From Fidelibacterota bacterium (lineage in GTDB: Bacteria; Pseudomonadota; Alphaproteobacteria; Rhodospirillales; Rhodospirillaceae), in assembly GCA_947476625.1 (NCBI GenBank), contig CANJRA010000007.1, positions 1-64,000 on the forward strand: DNA of 64,000 nt, read 5' to 3'. The notes under the pieces were generated by a model. That model saw only the letters and a list, made by a program, of their open reading frames with translations. It was not told where the DNA came from and made no database searches. The stretch's first letter is position 1. Each line of letters begins with the position of its first letter. This document shows positions 9,206 to 18,852 of this stretch, one piece after another. Made by a program: the position numbers and the translations under genes.

Positions 9206-10258
9206 ATGCGCGTTGATTTATTCGATTTCGATTTGCCGCCTGATCACATCGCCGACCGCCCTGCGGTCCCGCGCGATGCCGCGCGGCTGTTGCATGTCGC
9301 AGGCAGCAACCTCACAGATCACACCGTCGCAGCGTTGCCGCGCCTTTTAATGCGTGGCGATATCATGGTCTTCAACAATACGCGGGTTTTCCCGGCGCGC
9401 GTGCTGGGCCGGCGCGGTGATGTGCCGGTCGAACTCCTCCTGCATAAGCAATCCATGGCCGCACAAGATGTGAACTCTAAAGGTGCGACGTGGCAGGGTT
9501 TCGCGCGTCCGGCGAAGCGGCTGAAGCCCGGCCATGTCATCGTATTCCCCGGCGGCCTTACGGCTGATGTGGTGTCGCGCGGCGGTCCGCTCGTCACCGT
9601 GACCTTCAATCTTGCCGGCCCCGCGTTGATGGCAAAACTGGCGGAGGTCGGGCATGTGCCGCTACCGCCATATATTCGCCGCGCCGACGATGCCCGTGAT
9701 CGCGACGACTATCAGACGGCCTACGCCGCCCGTGATGGCGCCGTCGCTGCGCCGACGGCAGGTCTGCACTTCACACCGGCGCTTTTGGCCGCGCTCGATG
9801 CCGCAGGCATTATGCACGCGTATGTGACGTTGCATGTCGGCGCCGGCACGTTTCTGCCAGTCAGCGCCGACGATACCGCCGATCACAAAATGCACGCGGA
9901 ATGGGGCGAGATCACAGCCGAAGCCGCGGACGCTATCAACACCGCCCGCATCCGGGGCGGCCGCATTGTGGCCGTCGGCACAACCAGCCTCCGGCTTCTC
10001 GAAAGTGCGGCCCGCGATGACGGCACAGTCCAGCCCTTCAGCGACGAAACGGCCATCTTCATTACGCCGGGCACGCGCATTAAGACCGCCGACCTTCTGA
10101 TGACCAATTTCCATTTGCCGCGCTCGACACTTTTTATGCTGGTTTCGGCATTTGCCGGCATGGATACGATGCGCACTGCTTACGCACATGCTATTGCAAC
10201 AGGCTATCGCTTCTATTCTTACGGCGATGCCAGTCTGCTGGAACGGGCCCCGCAATGA
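9206..10258 (+). CDS. queA: S-adenosylmethionine:tRNA ribosyltransferase-isomerase QueA
   Basis: A 350-residue protein of normal length that moves the ribosyl group of SAM onto preQ1 in tRNA to make epoxyqueuosine. It opens with [20 protein letters not shown] and contains [36 protein letters not shown] and [19 protein letters not shown], all hallmark QueA segments. The stop codon overlaps the tgt start by four bases, so translation is probably coupled. Cytoplasmic. Together with tgt and queG it covers the tRNA-bound steps of queuosine synthesis. Confidence 0.97.
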   Translation: MRVDLFDFDLPPDHIADRPAVPRDAARLLHVAGSNLTDHTVAALPRLLMRGDIMVFNNTRVFPARVLGRRGDVPVELLLHKQSMAAQDVNSKGATWQGFARPAKRLKPGHVIVFPGGLTADVVSRGGPLVTVTFNLAGPALMAKLAEVGHVPLPPYIRRADDARDRDDYQTAYAARDGAVAAPTAGLHFTPALLAALDAAGIMHAYVTLHVGAGTFLPVSADDTADHKMHAEWGEITAEAADAINTARIRGGRIVAVGTTSLRLLESAARDDGTVQPFSDETAIFITPGTRIKTADLLMTNFHLPRSTLFMLVSAFAGMDTMRTAYAHAIATGYRFYSYGDASLLERAPQ

Positions 10259-11397
10259 CCGCGTTTTCTTTTCAGGTTCAAGCCACCGACGGCGCGGCGC
10301 GGCGCGGGCGTCTTGTCACCGCTCACGGCGAGATCGATACACCTGCCTTCATGCCTGTCGGCACTGCGGCGACCGTGAAGGCCATGTTCCCCGAAACCGT
10401 CGCCGCCACCGGCGCGCAGATTATTCTGGCCAATACCTATCACCTCATGCTGCGCCCAGGTGCCGAGCGTATCGCCCAGTTCGGCGGCGTGCGAAAACTT
10501 ATGAACTGGCCCGGCCCGCTGCTGACAGACTCGGGCGGCTACCAAGTCATGTCGCTGTCCAAACTTCGCAAGATGAGCGAAGACGGAGTCACCTTTCAGT
10601 CGCATATCGACGGCTCCAAACACCACCTCACGCCGGAGCGTTCCATTCAGATCCAGCATCAGCTGGATGCAACCATCACCATGGCCTTCGACGAATGCAC
10701 GCCGTTTCCGGCTGAAGAAAAAGAAGTCGCGGAAAGCATGCGCATGTCGATGCGGTGGGCAAAACGGTCCAAGCAGGCTTACGTGCAGCGCGAAGGCTAC
10801 GGCCTTTTCGGCATCGTTCAAGGCGGTATTCACGAAAACCTACGCGCTGAATCAGCCGCAGCCCTGCAAGGCATCGGCTTCAGTGGTTATGCCATAGGCG
10901 GCCTTGCGGTGGGCGAGGGGCAGGATCTGATGTTCGCCACGCTCGATCACACCATGCCGCATATGCCTACCGCCGCGCCGCGTTATCTTATGGGCGTCGG
11001 CAAGCCGCTCGATATCGTCGGTGCAGTGGTGCGCGGCGTCGACATGTTCGATTGTGTTTTGCCGACGCGCTCAGGCCGCACCGCCCAGGCTTTTACGCGC
11101 TTCGGCACGCTCAATCTGCGTAATGCCAAGCACGCCGACGATCCGCGTCCGCTCGATGAAAGCGTCGATTGTCCGGCCAGCCGCAACTACAGCCGCGCCT
11201 ACTACCATCATTTGATTCGCAGCGACGAGATTCTCGGCATCATGTTGCTGTCCTGGCACAACGTCGCTTTCTATCAACATATGATGAAGGGCTTGCGCGC
11301 GGCCATTGTTGCCCAGAACCTCACCCAATTCGCCGCCGCTTTTGCGGCGGATCAAGCCCGCGGTCACGAAGATGAGCGCGACGACACCGCCGCCTAA
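10255..11397 (+). CDS. tgt: tRNA-guanine transglycosylase (queuine/preQ1)
   Basis: A 380-residue enzyme that exchanges the wobble guanine of GUN-anticodon tRNAs for preQ1. It shows [47 protein letters not shown] (catalytic Asp in LTDSGG), [20 protein letters not shown], and the second Asp in [13 protein letters not shown]. The usual zinc ligand pattern CxCxxC is altered here: the region reads [19 protein letters not shown], which keeps only the first Cys and the later His. ATGA overlap with queA upstream; 26-base overlap with queG downstream. Confidence 0.95.
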   Translation: MTAFSFQVQATDGAARRGRLVTAHGEIDTPAFMPVGTAATVKAMFPETVAATGAQIILANTYHLMLRPGAERIAQFGGVRKLMNWPGPLLTDSGGYQVMSLSKLRKMSEDGVTFQSHIDGSKHHLTPERSIQIQHQLDATITMAFDECTPFPAEEKEVAESMRMSMRWAKRSKQAYVQREGYGLFGIVQGGIHENLRAESAAALQGIGFSGYAIGGLAVGEGQDLMFATLDHTMPHMPTAAPRYLMGVGKPLDIVGAVVRGVDMFDCVLPTRSGRTAQAFTRFGTLNLRNAKHADDPRPLDESVDCPASRNYSRAYYHHLIRSDEILGIMLLSWHNVAFYQHMMKGLRAAIVAQNLTQFAAAFAADQARGHEDERDDTAA

Positions 11398-12487
11398 CCG
11401 CGAAGCCATTCGCGCGTTCGCGCGCGCGTGCGGTTTCGACGTCGTGCGCTTTACACCCGCCGTCACGCGCGATGATACCAAGGCTTGGTTCACGGATTTC
11501 CTGGCCCAGGGCCAGCACGGCGACATGGGCTGGTTAGAGGCCAATGCCGACCGCCGCATCGACCCCAACGTACTCTGGCCCGAAGCGCGTACCGCCATCA
11601 TGGTCGGCCTCAATTACGGGCCATCGAGTGATCCGCGCGCCACGCTTGCGCAAAAAGACGGTGCAACAGTCAGCGTCTATGCGCGTAACCGCGATTATCA
11701 CGATGTCTTAAAGAAACGCCTCAGACGCTTGGCCATATGGCTCGCGGCATGGAGCGACGTGAAACTCTTTGTCGATACCGCGCCGGTCATGGAAAAGCCG
11801 CTGGCGCAGCAAGCCGGCATCGGCTGGCAAGGCAAACATACCAACGTGGTCTCGCGCGATTTCGGGTCGTGGTTGTTTCTGGGTGAAGTCTTCACAACGC
11901 TCGAGATCGAACCCGACACGCACGAAACCGACCACTGCGGCGCATGTCGAAATTGCCTCGATGTTTGCCCGACTGCGGCTTTCACAGGGCCTTATAAACT
12001 CGACGCTCGCCGCTGCATCTCCTATCTCACCATCGAGCACAAAGGCCCCATCCCGCGCGAGCTGCGCCCGCTCATGGGCAATCGCATTTATGGATGCGAC
12101 GATTGCTTGGCGGTTTGTCCGTGGAATAAATTCGCGCACGTGACTGAAGAGGCCGATTTCCTGACGCGCCCGCATCTCATCGCGCCGAAGCTCGCGACGT
12201 TTATCGGCCTCGACGATGCCGCATTTCGCGCCATGTTCTCCGGCTCGCCGGTTAAACGTATTGGCCGCGCGCGTTTCATCCGCAACGTATTGATCGCGGT
12301 TGGTAACAGCAGCGATGCCGCTTTTATTCCTGCGATAGAAAATCTTCTGGACGACGAGTCAGCCCTCGTGCGCGGTGCGGCGGTCTGGGCGCTGCAGCGA
12401 TTGTCGCCCGAAACCGCGCAAAAAAAACACGCCGTGTATGCGGCGCGCGAAACGGACGAAAGCGTCAAAGCAGAGTGGACACCTTAA
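11372..12487 (+). CDS. queG: Epoxyqueuosine reductase QueG
   Basis: ATG at 11372, inside the end of tgt, gives 371 residues starting [20 protein letters not shown]. This cobalamin and iron-sulfur enzyme reduces epoxyqueuosine to queuosine in tRNA. Two [4Fe-4S] binding motifs are seen: [17 protein letters not shown] and [14 protein letters not shown]. The N-terminal half has MVGLNYGP and the [19 protein letters not shown] signature of the family. Residues about 300-371 form a HEAT-like helical tail ([20 protein letters not shown]). It is the third gene of the queuosine operon. Confidence 0.96.
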   Translation: MSATTPPPNREAIRAFARACGFDVVRFTPAVTRDDTKAWFTDFLAQGQHGDMGWLEANADRRIDPNVLWPEARTAIMVGLNYGPSSDPRATLAQKDGATVSVYARNRDYHDVLKKRLRRLAIWLAAWSDVKLFVDTAPVMEKPLAQQAGIGWQGKHTNVVSRDFGSWLFLGEVFTTLEIEPDTHETDHCGACRNCLDVCPTAAFTGPYKLDARRCISYLTIEHKGPIPRELRPLMGNRIYGCDDCLAVCPWNKFAHVTEEADFLTRPHLIAPKLATFIGLDDAAFRAMFSGSPVKRIGRARFIRNVLIAVGNSSDAAFIPAIENLLDDESALVRGAAVWALQRLSPETAQKKHAVYAARETDESVKAEWTP

Positions 12488-12494
12488 AAATATT

Positions 12495-12521
12495 GCGGCC
12501 GAGGCTTGCTGCCTCGGCCGC
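12495..12521 (-). terminator. Intrinsic terminator of the XRE regulator gene
   Basis: A perfect 11-bp stem (GCGGCCGAGGC and its complement) with loop TTGCT. On the minus strand the stem is followed by AATATTTTTAAGG, a T-rich tail, which fits termination of the regulator gene ending at 12551. On the plus strand no T tract follows, so it is weaker for queG. Confidence 0.7.
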
Positions 12522-12550
12522 GCCCATCCCCCGATGAGCTTAGTCTTAGA

Positions 12551-12940
12551 TTATTGCTGAACGGCCAGCGCGCGGGCCAACTGGCTTAGCGCTTCTTGGT
12601 GCTTCTGGTTGCCGATGCTGGCGAAGTTGCGCGCGAGTTCCAGGCACATGCGTTGGCGTGGGTTCATCGCGTCTTCGTCGGCGGCTTCCAAGCCTTCAAA
12701 GAAATACGTGACCGGCACGTTGAGTACGCGGGTGATTTCGTACAAGCGGCCTGCCGAGATGCGGTTGATGCCGCGTTCGTACTTATGGGCCTGCTGATAG
12801 GTAACGCCGATCATGTCGGCCATCTGCTGTTGGCTAAGTCCCAACATGATACGGCGCTCACGGATGCGCGCACCCACATGCCGGTCGATTGAACTGGCGC
12901 GATTCGCGGGCGCCGCCTTAATTGGTATTCCACCGTCCAT
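12551..12940 (-). CDS. XRE-family transcriptional regulator
   Basis: A 129-residue cytoplasmic DNA-binding protein. Residues about 23-85 form a Cro/C1-type helix-turn-helix: HVGARIRERRIMLGLSQQQM, MIGVTYQQAHKYERGINRIS, then GRLYEITRVLNVPVTYFFEG. This is the short SinR/ClgR-like regulator type common in alphaproteobacteria, with a helical C-terminal tail (ARNFASIGNQKHQEALSQLA) likely used for dimerisation. It is convergent with queG and preceded by an AT-rich region of about 250 bases that probably carries its promoter. The target genes are unknown. Confidence 0.9.
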   Translation of the reverse strand: MDGGIPIKAAPANRASSIDRHVGARIRERRIMLGLSQQQMADMIGVTYQQAHKYERGINRISAGRLYEITRVLNVPVTYFFEGLEAADEDAMNPRQRMCLELARNFASIGNQKHQEALSQLARALAVQQ

Positions 12941-13194
12941 GACTTAATTCCCCAACCTGAAGTGATTATTCCTCGGATGTACTCCATCCTGCGTATGAGC
13001 TAACACCCATGGATTGTAAGAAACCAAAGCAATGAATACTCAAAGTTTATTGTAAAATATTGTTATTTCACGTTATGCGATTGTTAAAATCCGTCACACA
13101 CGCGCAGCGCCAACAACCGGCCATTAACGCCGGTTGGGTTGGTTCTACTGTGAGTTTATTTAAGGGTTTAACAGTCCCGGAGCAGTAAGCCGCC

Positions 13195-13806
13195 TTAACG
13201 CCCTTTAGCCAGCTTATCTAACTGCGACTGCATGGCATTGAGCTGGGATTTCAACACGTCGATATCCTCAGCCTTTTCCTGCGGTGCTGTTCCGTTGGCG
13301 GCAGGGGTAGCGGCGCGGGTCAGCTGCGCCGCGAACGGGTTCCACATCTTCATGGCATTCTCGAAAAGCGCCATGTTCTGTTTGCCCATTTTCTCTAACT
13401 GCTGCACGGGCAGTAGGCCTTTGAACGCTTCCTGCATGGCGCCGCGCATGGAGGATTCGTTTTGATGGAACGCTTCCATGCTGTGTTCCAGGTATCGCGG
13501 CACCAGGCCGCCCAGCGAGTCGCCGTAAAAACCTATGACTTGGCGTAGGAACTTGATCGGCAGCAGGTTCTGGCCTTTGCCTTCCTGCTCAACAATGATC
13601 TGCGTCAGAACCGAGCGGGTAATGTCCTCGCTGGTCTTCGCGTCGGTCACCACAAAATCCGCACCTTCCTTAACCATTTCAGCAAGATGGCCGAGGGTCA
13701 CGTAACTCGATGTTGCGGTGTTGTAGAGCCGCCGATTGGCGTACTTCTTGATGGTGATAACGGCTGACTTTGCGCCTGTATTTCCGCCCGTGTCTTGTTC
13801 AGCCAT
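13195..13806 (-). CDS. phaR: Polyhydroxyalkanoate synthesis repressor PhaR
   Basis: Start at 13806 gives 203 residues beginning MAEQDTGGNTGAKSAV. The N-terminal PHB/PHA-accumulation DNA-binding domain is clear: ITIKKYANRRLYNTATSSYV, LAEMVKEGADFVVTDAKT, then DITRSVLTQIIVEQE. Residues about 85-150 hold the second conserved region (LLPIKFLRQVIGFYGDSLGG) and the C-terminus is a coiled coil. PhaR binds PHA polymer and represses phasin and PHA genes when no granule is present. It is divergent from the PHA-related genes at 13952, so it may regulate the shared intergenic region. Confidence 0.95.
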   Translation of the reverse strand: MAEQDTGGNTGAKSAVITIKKYANRRLYNTATSSYVTLGHLAEMVKEGADFVVTDAKTSEDITRSVLTQIIVEQEGKGQNLLPIKFLRQVIGFYGDSLGGLVPRYLEHSMEAFHQNESSMRGAMQEAFKGLLPVQQLEKMGKQNMALFENAMKMWNPFAAQLTRAATPAANGTAPQEKAEDIDVLKSQLNAMQSQLDKLAKGR

Positions 13807-13951
13807 GTTTTTCGCACCCTGCTCCCAGTTGCCTGTTATTGAGCTATGCACAATGGTAGCCTGTCAAAGCGCCAATGCAATATTATTCAAGGAATCTGCT
13901 TTGCGGTGACCGTCATCGGCACACGTCGTCCCTGTAACTATAGTTCCGGTC

Positions 13952-14353
13952 ATGACCGAAAAGCCCCCGCCTGCCTCCGATTACGACGCGCTCGCCAAGC
14001 GCTACCTCGATTTATGGCAGCAGCAGGTGGCCAAACTGGCCCAAGACCCTGCTCAGCTTTCCGGCTCCGCCGCTGCCTGGTCACAAATGGCGGCGGCCAT
14101 GATGAAAAACGTATCTCCCGCAGCCCCCACGGCCTCCGCTCATGACGGCAGCAGCAAATCCCCCAATGCCTCTCCGGTCGGGACCCCGGCCCCTCAGTCT
14201 CCACATGGCAATGGAGGGGTGGATCTTGCAGATGTCGTTGGCCGGCTTGACGCCCTCGAGCGACGTCTCGCTGTCCTTGAAGGCGCTGCAAAGCCTGCTC
14301 GACCCGCACGAAGCGCCGCGCCGCGCCGCCGCGCAAAACCCGGTGAACCTTAG
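13952..14353 (+). CDS. Small coiled-coil protein beside PHA genes
   Basis: A 133-residue hydrophilic protein. The first 45 residues (SDYDALAKRYLDLWQQQVAK) form an amphipathic helix resembling phasin or PhaE-type granule proteins; the middle is a Ser/Pro/Ala linker; residues about 88-112 (LADVVGRLDALERRLAVLEG) form a short coiled coil; the tail is basic. It is the first gene downstream of the phaR divergent promoter, and its second half overlaps the following hydrolase gene out of frame by 190-210 bases. A PHA-granule or synthase-partner role is inferred from position only. Confidence 0.6.
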   Translation: MTEKPPPASDYDALAKRYLDLWQQQVAKLAQDPAQLSGSAAAWSQMAAAMMKNVSPAAPTASAHDGSSKSPNASPVGTPAPQSPHGNGGVDLADVVGRLDALERRLAVLEGAAKPARPARSAAPRRRAKPGEP

Positions 14354-15395
14354 CCCCGCGCTTATCAATGCCATCACGCGTGAAGCCGGCGCGCGCATGG
14401 AAAGCTTCGTGCGTGGTATCAAAACTTACCAGGCGCATCCGTATCGCCGCACGTTGAGCGCGCCGCCGCCGGTATGGCGCTGTGGTGCCGCGACCTTACA
14501 TTCTTATGGCGGCCCAGAAGACGGCGTGCCGGTTCTCGCCGTGCCTTCGCTCGTCAACCGCGCCTACATTCTCGACCTGGCCGAAGACCGCAGTTTCATG
14601 CGCGCCGCTGCGGCGGCCGGTTTTCGCCCATTTTTATTGGACTGGGGCGATCCCACGGCCGCCGAAAGAGCCTTCACGGTCGAGGACTATATCGAAGGCG
14701 TTTTGGTTCCGGCCTTGGAGGAAATCAAATCCCGCACCGGCCAAATCCCGCGTCTGGTGGGGTATTGCCTTGGCGGCGTATTGTCGGCGGCGCCCGCCGT
14801 ACTGCGCCCTGACCTCGTCTCAGCGCTTGTGCTGCTCGCGGTGCCTTGGGATTTTCAGGAAGGCACCGAAGCGTCGCGCGCGCTGATAAATTTTTCGCGC
14901 ACGCCCATTGAAATCGCGATGCAAGCCGAGGGCGTCATCTCGGTCGATTTGCTGCAAGCGATGTTCGCTTCGCTCGATCCGACATTGGTGGGCCGCAAGT
15001 TTCGCAAGTTCGCCGCACTCGATCCGCGCTCGGACCACGCGCGGCATTTTGTCGAACTCGAGGATTGGCTTAACGATGGCGTACCGCTGGCCGCGCCGGT
15101 GGCGCAGGAGATACTTTTCAAATGGTACGGCACCAACGACCCGATTCAGGGCCGTTGGAAAGTCGGTGAAGCGGTGGTTGATCCGCGCCGCATATCTTGC
15201 CCCACGCTGGCGCTCATTCCATTGCGCGACCGTATCGTGCCGCCGGAGTCCGCGCGCCGTCTTGCACGGCTCATCCCCGGCGCCGCCGCGCGCGAGATGG
15301 AGTACGGGCATATCAGCATGGTGGCCGCCGGCAGCGCCCCGAAAAACGTCTATGAACCGGTCTTGGCGTGGCTGAAAGACCCGCCAAAGCCTTGA
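14142..15395 (+). CDS. PhaC-like alpha/beta hydrolase (PHA synthase/depolymerase relative)
   Basis: A 417-residue protein (ATG 14166 is an equally possible start). It has the synthase-type nucleophile elbow GYCLGGVLSAAP with Cys in place of Ser, the acid residue in LRDRIVPPESARR and the His in EYGHISMVAAG, so the PhaC Cys-Asp-His triad is complete. The segment before the hydrolase core, GPRPLSLHMAMEGW, is recalled from alphaproteobacterial relatives, which argues that translation begins upstream and the long overlap with the preceding gene is real; a GTG at 14342 would remove the overlap. It probably polymerises or handles hydroxyacyl-CoA, given phaR and phaA alongside. Confidence 0.82.
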   Translation: MTAAANPPMPLRSGPRPLSLHMAMEGWILQMSLAGLTPSSDVSLSLKALQSLLDPHEAPRRAAAQNPVNLSPALINAITREAGARMESFVRGIKTYQAHPYRRTLSAPPPVWRCGAATLHSYGGPEDGVPVLAVPSLVNRAYILDLAEDRSFMRAAAAAGFRPFLLDWGDPTAAERAFTVEDYIEGVLVPALEEIKSRTGQIPRLVGYCLGGVLSAAPAVLRPDLVSALVLLAVPWDFQEGTEASRALINFSRTPIEIAMQAEGVISVDLLQAMFASLDPTLVGRKFRKFAALDPRSDHARHFVELEDWLNDGVPLAAPVAQEILFKWYGTNDPIQGRWKVGEAVVDPRRISCPTLALIPLRDRIVPPESARRLARLIPGAAAREMEYGHISMVAAGSAPKNVYEPVLAWLKDPPKP

Positions 15396-15497
15396 AGTTC
15401 CACATTTAATGCTGCATCGCAATAACGGCCTTGCCCGAGGGCTGGCAGGCGGCATAAAAGGTCACCACATTATCCCCACACATTTGGAGCGTTTTTC

Positions 15498-16673
15498 ATG
15501 GCCGATATCGTCATCACCTCCGCGACGCGCACCGCGATCGGTGCGTTCAATGGCTCCCTCAGTGGTCTTAGCGCCGCCGAATTAGGTCAGGTGGTGATCG
15601 CCGAAGCTTTGAAGCGCGCGAAGATCGATCCCGCCGATGTATCTGACGTTATCATGGGACAAATTTTGACGGCCGCCGCCGGTCAGAACCCCGCACGCCA
15701 GGCTTCGATGAAAGCCGGCATCCCGAAGGAAGTTCCGGCCATGACCATCAATCAGGTCTGCGGTTCGGGTTTAAAATCCGTGGCGCTCGCCGCCATGAGC
15801 ATCAAGGCGGGCGATTCCTCTATCGTCGTTGCCGGTGGGCAAGAAAGCATGAGCCTCGCGCCCCACGCCATCCACTTGCGCAACGGCGTCAAGATGGGCG
15901 ATGCGTCGATGATCGACACGATGATCAGAGACGGCCTCTGGGACGCCTTCAATAACTACCACATGGGCACCACCACCGAAAATCTTGCCCAGCTCTTGCA
16001 AATCACGCGCGGCGCTCAGGACGATTTTGCTGCCGGCTCGCAAGCCAAAGCCGAAGCCGCCATCAAAGCCGGCAAGTTCAAGGACGAAATCGTGCCCGTG
16101 ATGATTACGGTCAAGCGCGAACAAAAGGCCTTCGACACCGACGAATATCCGCGCGCTGGAACAACGGCCGATTCGCTCGGCAAGTTGAAGGCAGCGTTTG
16201 TGAAAGATGGCTCCGTCACGGCAGGCAATGCCTCGGGCATCAACGACGGCGCCGCTGCCGTAACGGTCATGTCCGCCGCGGAAGCTCAGAAGCGTGGGCT
16301 GAAGCCGCTCGCGCGCATCGTGTCGTGGGCACAAGCCGGTGTCGACCCGGCCCTCATGGGTACCGGTCCCATCCCGGCAACGCAACTGGCGCTCAAGAAA
16401 GCCGGCTGGACGGTTGCCGATCTCGATCTGATCGAAGCCAACGAAGCTTTCGCTGCGCAGTCGCTGGCTGTGTGCCAAGGCCTCAGCCTTGACCCGACGA
16501 AGGTCAACGTCAACGGCGGCGCGATTGCACTCGGACACCCGATCGGTGCGTCGGGCTGCCGCGTACTTGTTACCTTGCTGCATGAGCTGCAGAAAAGCGG
16601 CCGCAAAAAAGGCCTAGCCACGCTCTGCATCGGCGGTGGCATGGGCATCGCCATGTGCGTCGAAGCCGCTTAG
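15498..16673 (+). CDS. phaA: Acetyl-CoA C-acetyltransferase (thiolase)
   Basis: A 391-residue thiolase II of normal length that condenses two acetyl-CoA into acetoacetyl-CoA, the first step to 3-hydroxybutyrate monomers. The acylated Cys lies in [27 protein letters not shown], the His in [16 protein letters not shown], and the second Cys in [12 protein letters not shown] complete the active site. A GGAGC ribosome site sits a few bases before the ATG. There is no reductase (phaB) in the window. The gene may equally serve general ketone-body or fatty-acid metabolism. Confidence 0.95.
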   Translation: MADIVITSATRTAIGAFNGSLSGLSAAELGQVVIAEALKRAKIDPADVSDVIMGQILTAAAGQNPARQASMKAGIPKEVPAMTINQVCGSGLKSVALAAMSIKAGDSSIVVAGGQESMSLAPHAIHLRNGVKMGDASMIDTMIRDGLWDAFNNYHMGTTTENLAQLLQITRGAQDDFAAGSQAKAEAAIKAGKFKDEIVPVMITVKREQKAFDTDEYPRAGTTADSLGKLKAAFVKDGSVTAGNASGINDGAAAVTVMSAAEAQKRGLKPLARIVSWAQAGVDPALMGTGPIPATQLALKKAGWTVADLDLIEANEAFAAQSLAVCQGLSLDPTKVNVNGGAIALGHPIGASGCRVLVTLLHELQKSGRKKGLATLCIGGGMGIAMCVEAA

Positions 16674-16696
16674 CGCCCGCTATATTTTAACGGATT

Positions 16697-18055
16697 TTAA
16701 GCGGCCGCTTTAACCAAGCGGCCGCTTAATCTTAAGAACCGGATATTCAGCACCACCGCCGCAGCGGCAAGGCCGAACGCAAGGCCCCACCAAATTCCAA
16801 CCGGGCCTAAGCCCAGCGGAAATCCCAACGTCCAGGCCACCGGAAAACCGATGGCCCAATAGCTGAGGCCGGCCAGCAACGCCGGCACGCGCGTATCTTT
16901 CATGCCGCGTAATGCTCCTGCGGCAATCGTCTGCGCACCATCGAAAACCTGAAAGAGCGCGCAGATCGCTAACAGTTGCACAATCAGTGCAATCACCGCG
17001 GCATCTTCCGGTTTGTCCGGCTTTAAATTGAACAGCAGCGCGATCTCGTAGGGTGCGGCGAGCAGCAGTAACGCCATCGCCGCCATGAAACTCACACCGA
17101 GCGTAATGGCCGCGAAACCAGCGCGCCGAGCGGCGAACGGCATCTGCGCACCCATATAAAATCCAACACGCGCATTGGCCGCTTGATTCACAGCCAGCGG
17201 CACCATGAATGTCAGCGATGCCACCTGGATCGCGACGTGATGCGCCGCCAGCGCTGTTGTGCCCAGCACGCCCATCATCAACGCGCCGACCAGGAACAAC
17301 ATGATCTCGACACCCAGCGTCAGTGCGATCGGCCAACCGAGCGTCAGCAATTCGCGCACGACCGGCCAATCTACCGCGATGAATTTGGCAGGCGTGGGCC
17401 GCACGCGCCGCATCCCCGCGGCAGTGGCGCCGAACATGATCCACACCGCGATCAACGTGGCGGTGGCCGAGCCCAAATATCCCATCTCGGGCAAACCGAA
17501 TTTGCCGTGGATCAGGCTGTAGTTCAGCACGCCGTTGATGATCAATGCGGCGAAAGACACCATCATGACCAACCGCGTTCTATCCATGGCGGTCAGATAC
17601 GAGCGCTGAACCCCCAGCCACATCGAGGCCGGTGCGGCGAACAGCAAGATCCGCACGTAGCGCTCCACGTCGTGGGCCAATCTCGGTGGTTCGCCCAAGG
17701 CCAGCAGTAAGGATTCGGCGTTCCATAGGATCAGCATGAGGGGAATCGCCGTCAGCGCGGTCAGCACGTATCCCGCCCGCAGGAGCGGCGCGACTTTCTC
17801 TGGCAGCGCGGCGCCGCGCGCGTGCGCCACCAGAATCCCCACGCTCATGGTCAGACCCTGCACCACCATGGCGGTCGTGAAGAACAGTCCGGCCCCAAGA
17901 CCACCGGCGGCCAAGGCATCGCGACCCAAAGCGCCGAGCAGCACGGTATCGGTCAGGCCCATGCCCATCTGGGCCAGCTGCGCCAGCGCAAGCGGCGCGG
18001 CCAGCGTCAGGGTCGTGCGTATTTCTTGGCTAAAGTGGGGAACAGGGGTGGTCAT
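16697..18055 (-). CDS. MATE-family multidrug/Na+ antiporter
   Basis: Start at 18055 gives 452 residues beginning MTTPVPHFSQEIRTTLTLAA. About twelve membrane helices are seen in two similar halves, with LALAQLAQMGMGLTDTVLLG in the first helix pair and QAANARVGFYMGAQ in the second half, as in NorM/MATE exporters. Substrates are typically cationic drugs exchanged for Na+ or H+ across the inner membrane. Monocistronic; convergent with phaA. An 8-bp palindrome lies about 93 bases upstream of the start. Confidence 0.93.
   Translation of the reverse strand: MTTPVPHFSQEIRTTLTLAAPLALAQLAQMGMGLTDTVLLGALGRDALAAGGLGAGLFFTTAMVVQGLTMSVGILVAHARGAALPEKVAPLLRAGYVLTALTAIPLMLILWNAESLLLALGEPPRLAHDVERYVRILLFAAPASMWLGVQRSYLTAMDRTRLVMMVSFAALIINGVLNYSLIHGKFGLPEMGYLGSATATLIAVWIMFGATAAGMRRVRPTPAKFIAVDWPVVRELLTLGWPIALTLGVEIMLFLVGALMMGVLGTTALAAHHVAIQVASLTFMVPLAVNQAANARVGFYMGAQMPFAARRAGFAAITLGVSFMAAMALLLLAAPYEIALLFNLKPDKPEDAAVIALIVQLLAICALFQVFDGAQTIAAGALRGMKDTRVPALLAGLSYWAIGFPVAWTLGFPLGLGPVGIWWGLAFGLAAAAVVLNIRFLRLSGRLVKAAA
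16699..16727. terminator. Palindromic hairpin between phaA and the MATE gene
   Basis: A 12-bp perfect stem built from the palindrome AAGCGGCCGCTT, loop TAACC. It begins at the MATE stop codon and encodes that protein's last residues on the minus strand. Poor T tracts on either side; probably a shared convergent terminator. Confidence 0.45.
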
Positions 18056-18373
18056 AGCAGGTCTTTCTTTTCGGGTCCGCCGATCTCGGCGGCGTCTCGG
18101 AAAGACCGCGGGATCAGGCAATAAGTGTATGAATTCTCAGGGAAGAAACCGGAATGCGCGATTCCGGTCGCGGGGCGCTAAAGCAGGTTAGCTTGCCGCC
18201 CGAGGAGGCACTGCGCGCAATAATCATCGTCATGGAAACGGCCTCCCTTTATTTGTATTGCCCGAAGCGCCGGTTGGTACGCTTGGCGCGTGCAGCTGTC
18301 AATCGTTTGCACAGTAACAAAATCTTGTGCAGCGCTTGTTAGCAGATGAGGCAGAAACGCCGTCGCCAGTTTC
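18056..18373. other. Intergenic region with an 8-bp palindrome (18148-18168)
   Basis: About 318 bases between the MATE start and the end of the 131-residue membrane-protein gene. It contains ACCGGAAT-GCGCG-ATTCCGGT, a perfect 8-bp inverted repeat upstream of the MATE gene on its strand, which could be an operator or a leader hairpin. No convincing open frame is present. Confidence 0.4.
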
Positions 18374-18769
18374 CTAATTGTCATGCCTATGTGACTTACC
18401 GCCGCGCGGTGGGTGATGCTCGACAGGCCTGCGGGACAGAAATATTCCAACGCTTACCGCAGCCAGGATCACTGCGGGGATCGTGAAGCCCGGTCGCGAG
18501 CCAAAATAGGCTAACAGTCCGAAAGCGATTGCGAGACAGCCTGTGAGAATCCATCGGCGTTGCCCCTGGCCATGGTGATGGTGGCCATGACGCAATATCT
18601 CCAGCAGATCGGCGGGCGGCTCTTTGCCTGCCGCCGCGTATATGCCGATCACGTCCAGAATTTTCTTATGCCGATGGTGCCGCAATCCCATACGGATAAG
18701 GCCATATGCAAACCATATCAGTGGAAAGATCAGCCACCACATAGCCCAATAATGAAGATGGGGTTCCAT
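18374..18769 (-). CDS. Small His-rich inner-membrane protein
   Basis: A 131-residue protein with three predicted membrane helices: WWLIFPLIWFAYGLI near residue 10, WILTGCLAIAFGLLAYF near 75, and IPAVILAAVSVGIFL near 98. Between helices 1 and 2 lies a cytoplasmic segment LDVIGIYAAAGKEPPADLLE followed by HGHHHHGQGQ. The layout resembles DUF6249-type proteins, whose function is unknown. The His cluster and the His-rich C-terminus (HHPPRGGKSHRHDN) could bind metal, which is speculation. It sits alone between the MATE gene and gloB. Confidence 0.7.
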   Translation of the reverse strand: MEPHLHYWAMWWLIFPLIWFAYGLIRMGLRHHRHKKILDVIGIYAAAGKEPPADLLEILRHGHHHHGQGQRRWILTGCLAIAFGLLAYFGSRPGFTIPAVILAAVSVGIFLSRRPVEHHPPRGGKSHRHDN

Positions 18770-18852
18770 AACGACACTCCGTTGTGGAGCGGTCAGTCCA
18801 CCCCTTCAACAATGATATGCCGCCAGAAGGCCGTTTGGATGCAGCGGGAGAG

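Noticed and set aside
12495-12521. The hairpin as a strong plus-strand terminator for queG.
   Set aside because: No T tract follows on the plus strand; it fits the minus-strand gene.
18154-18342. A 62-codon frame on the plus strand between the MATE and membrane-protein genes.
   Set aside because: No ribosome site, poor composition, crosses the palindrome; no family likeness.
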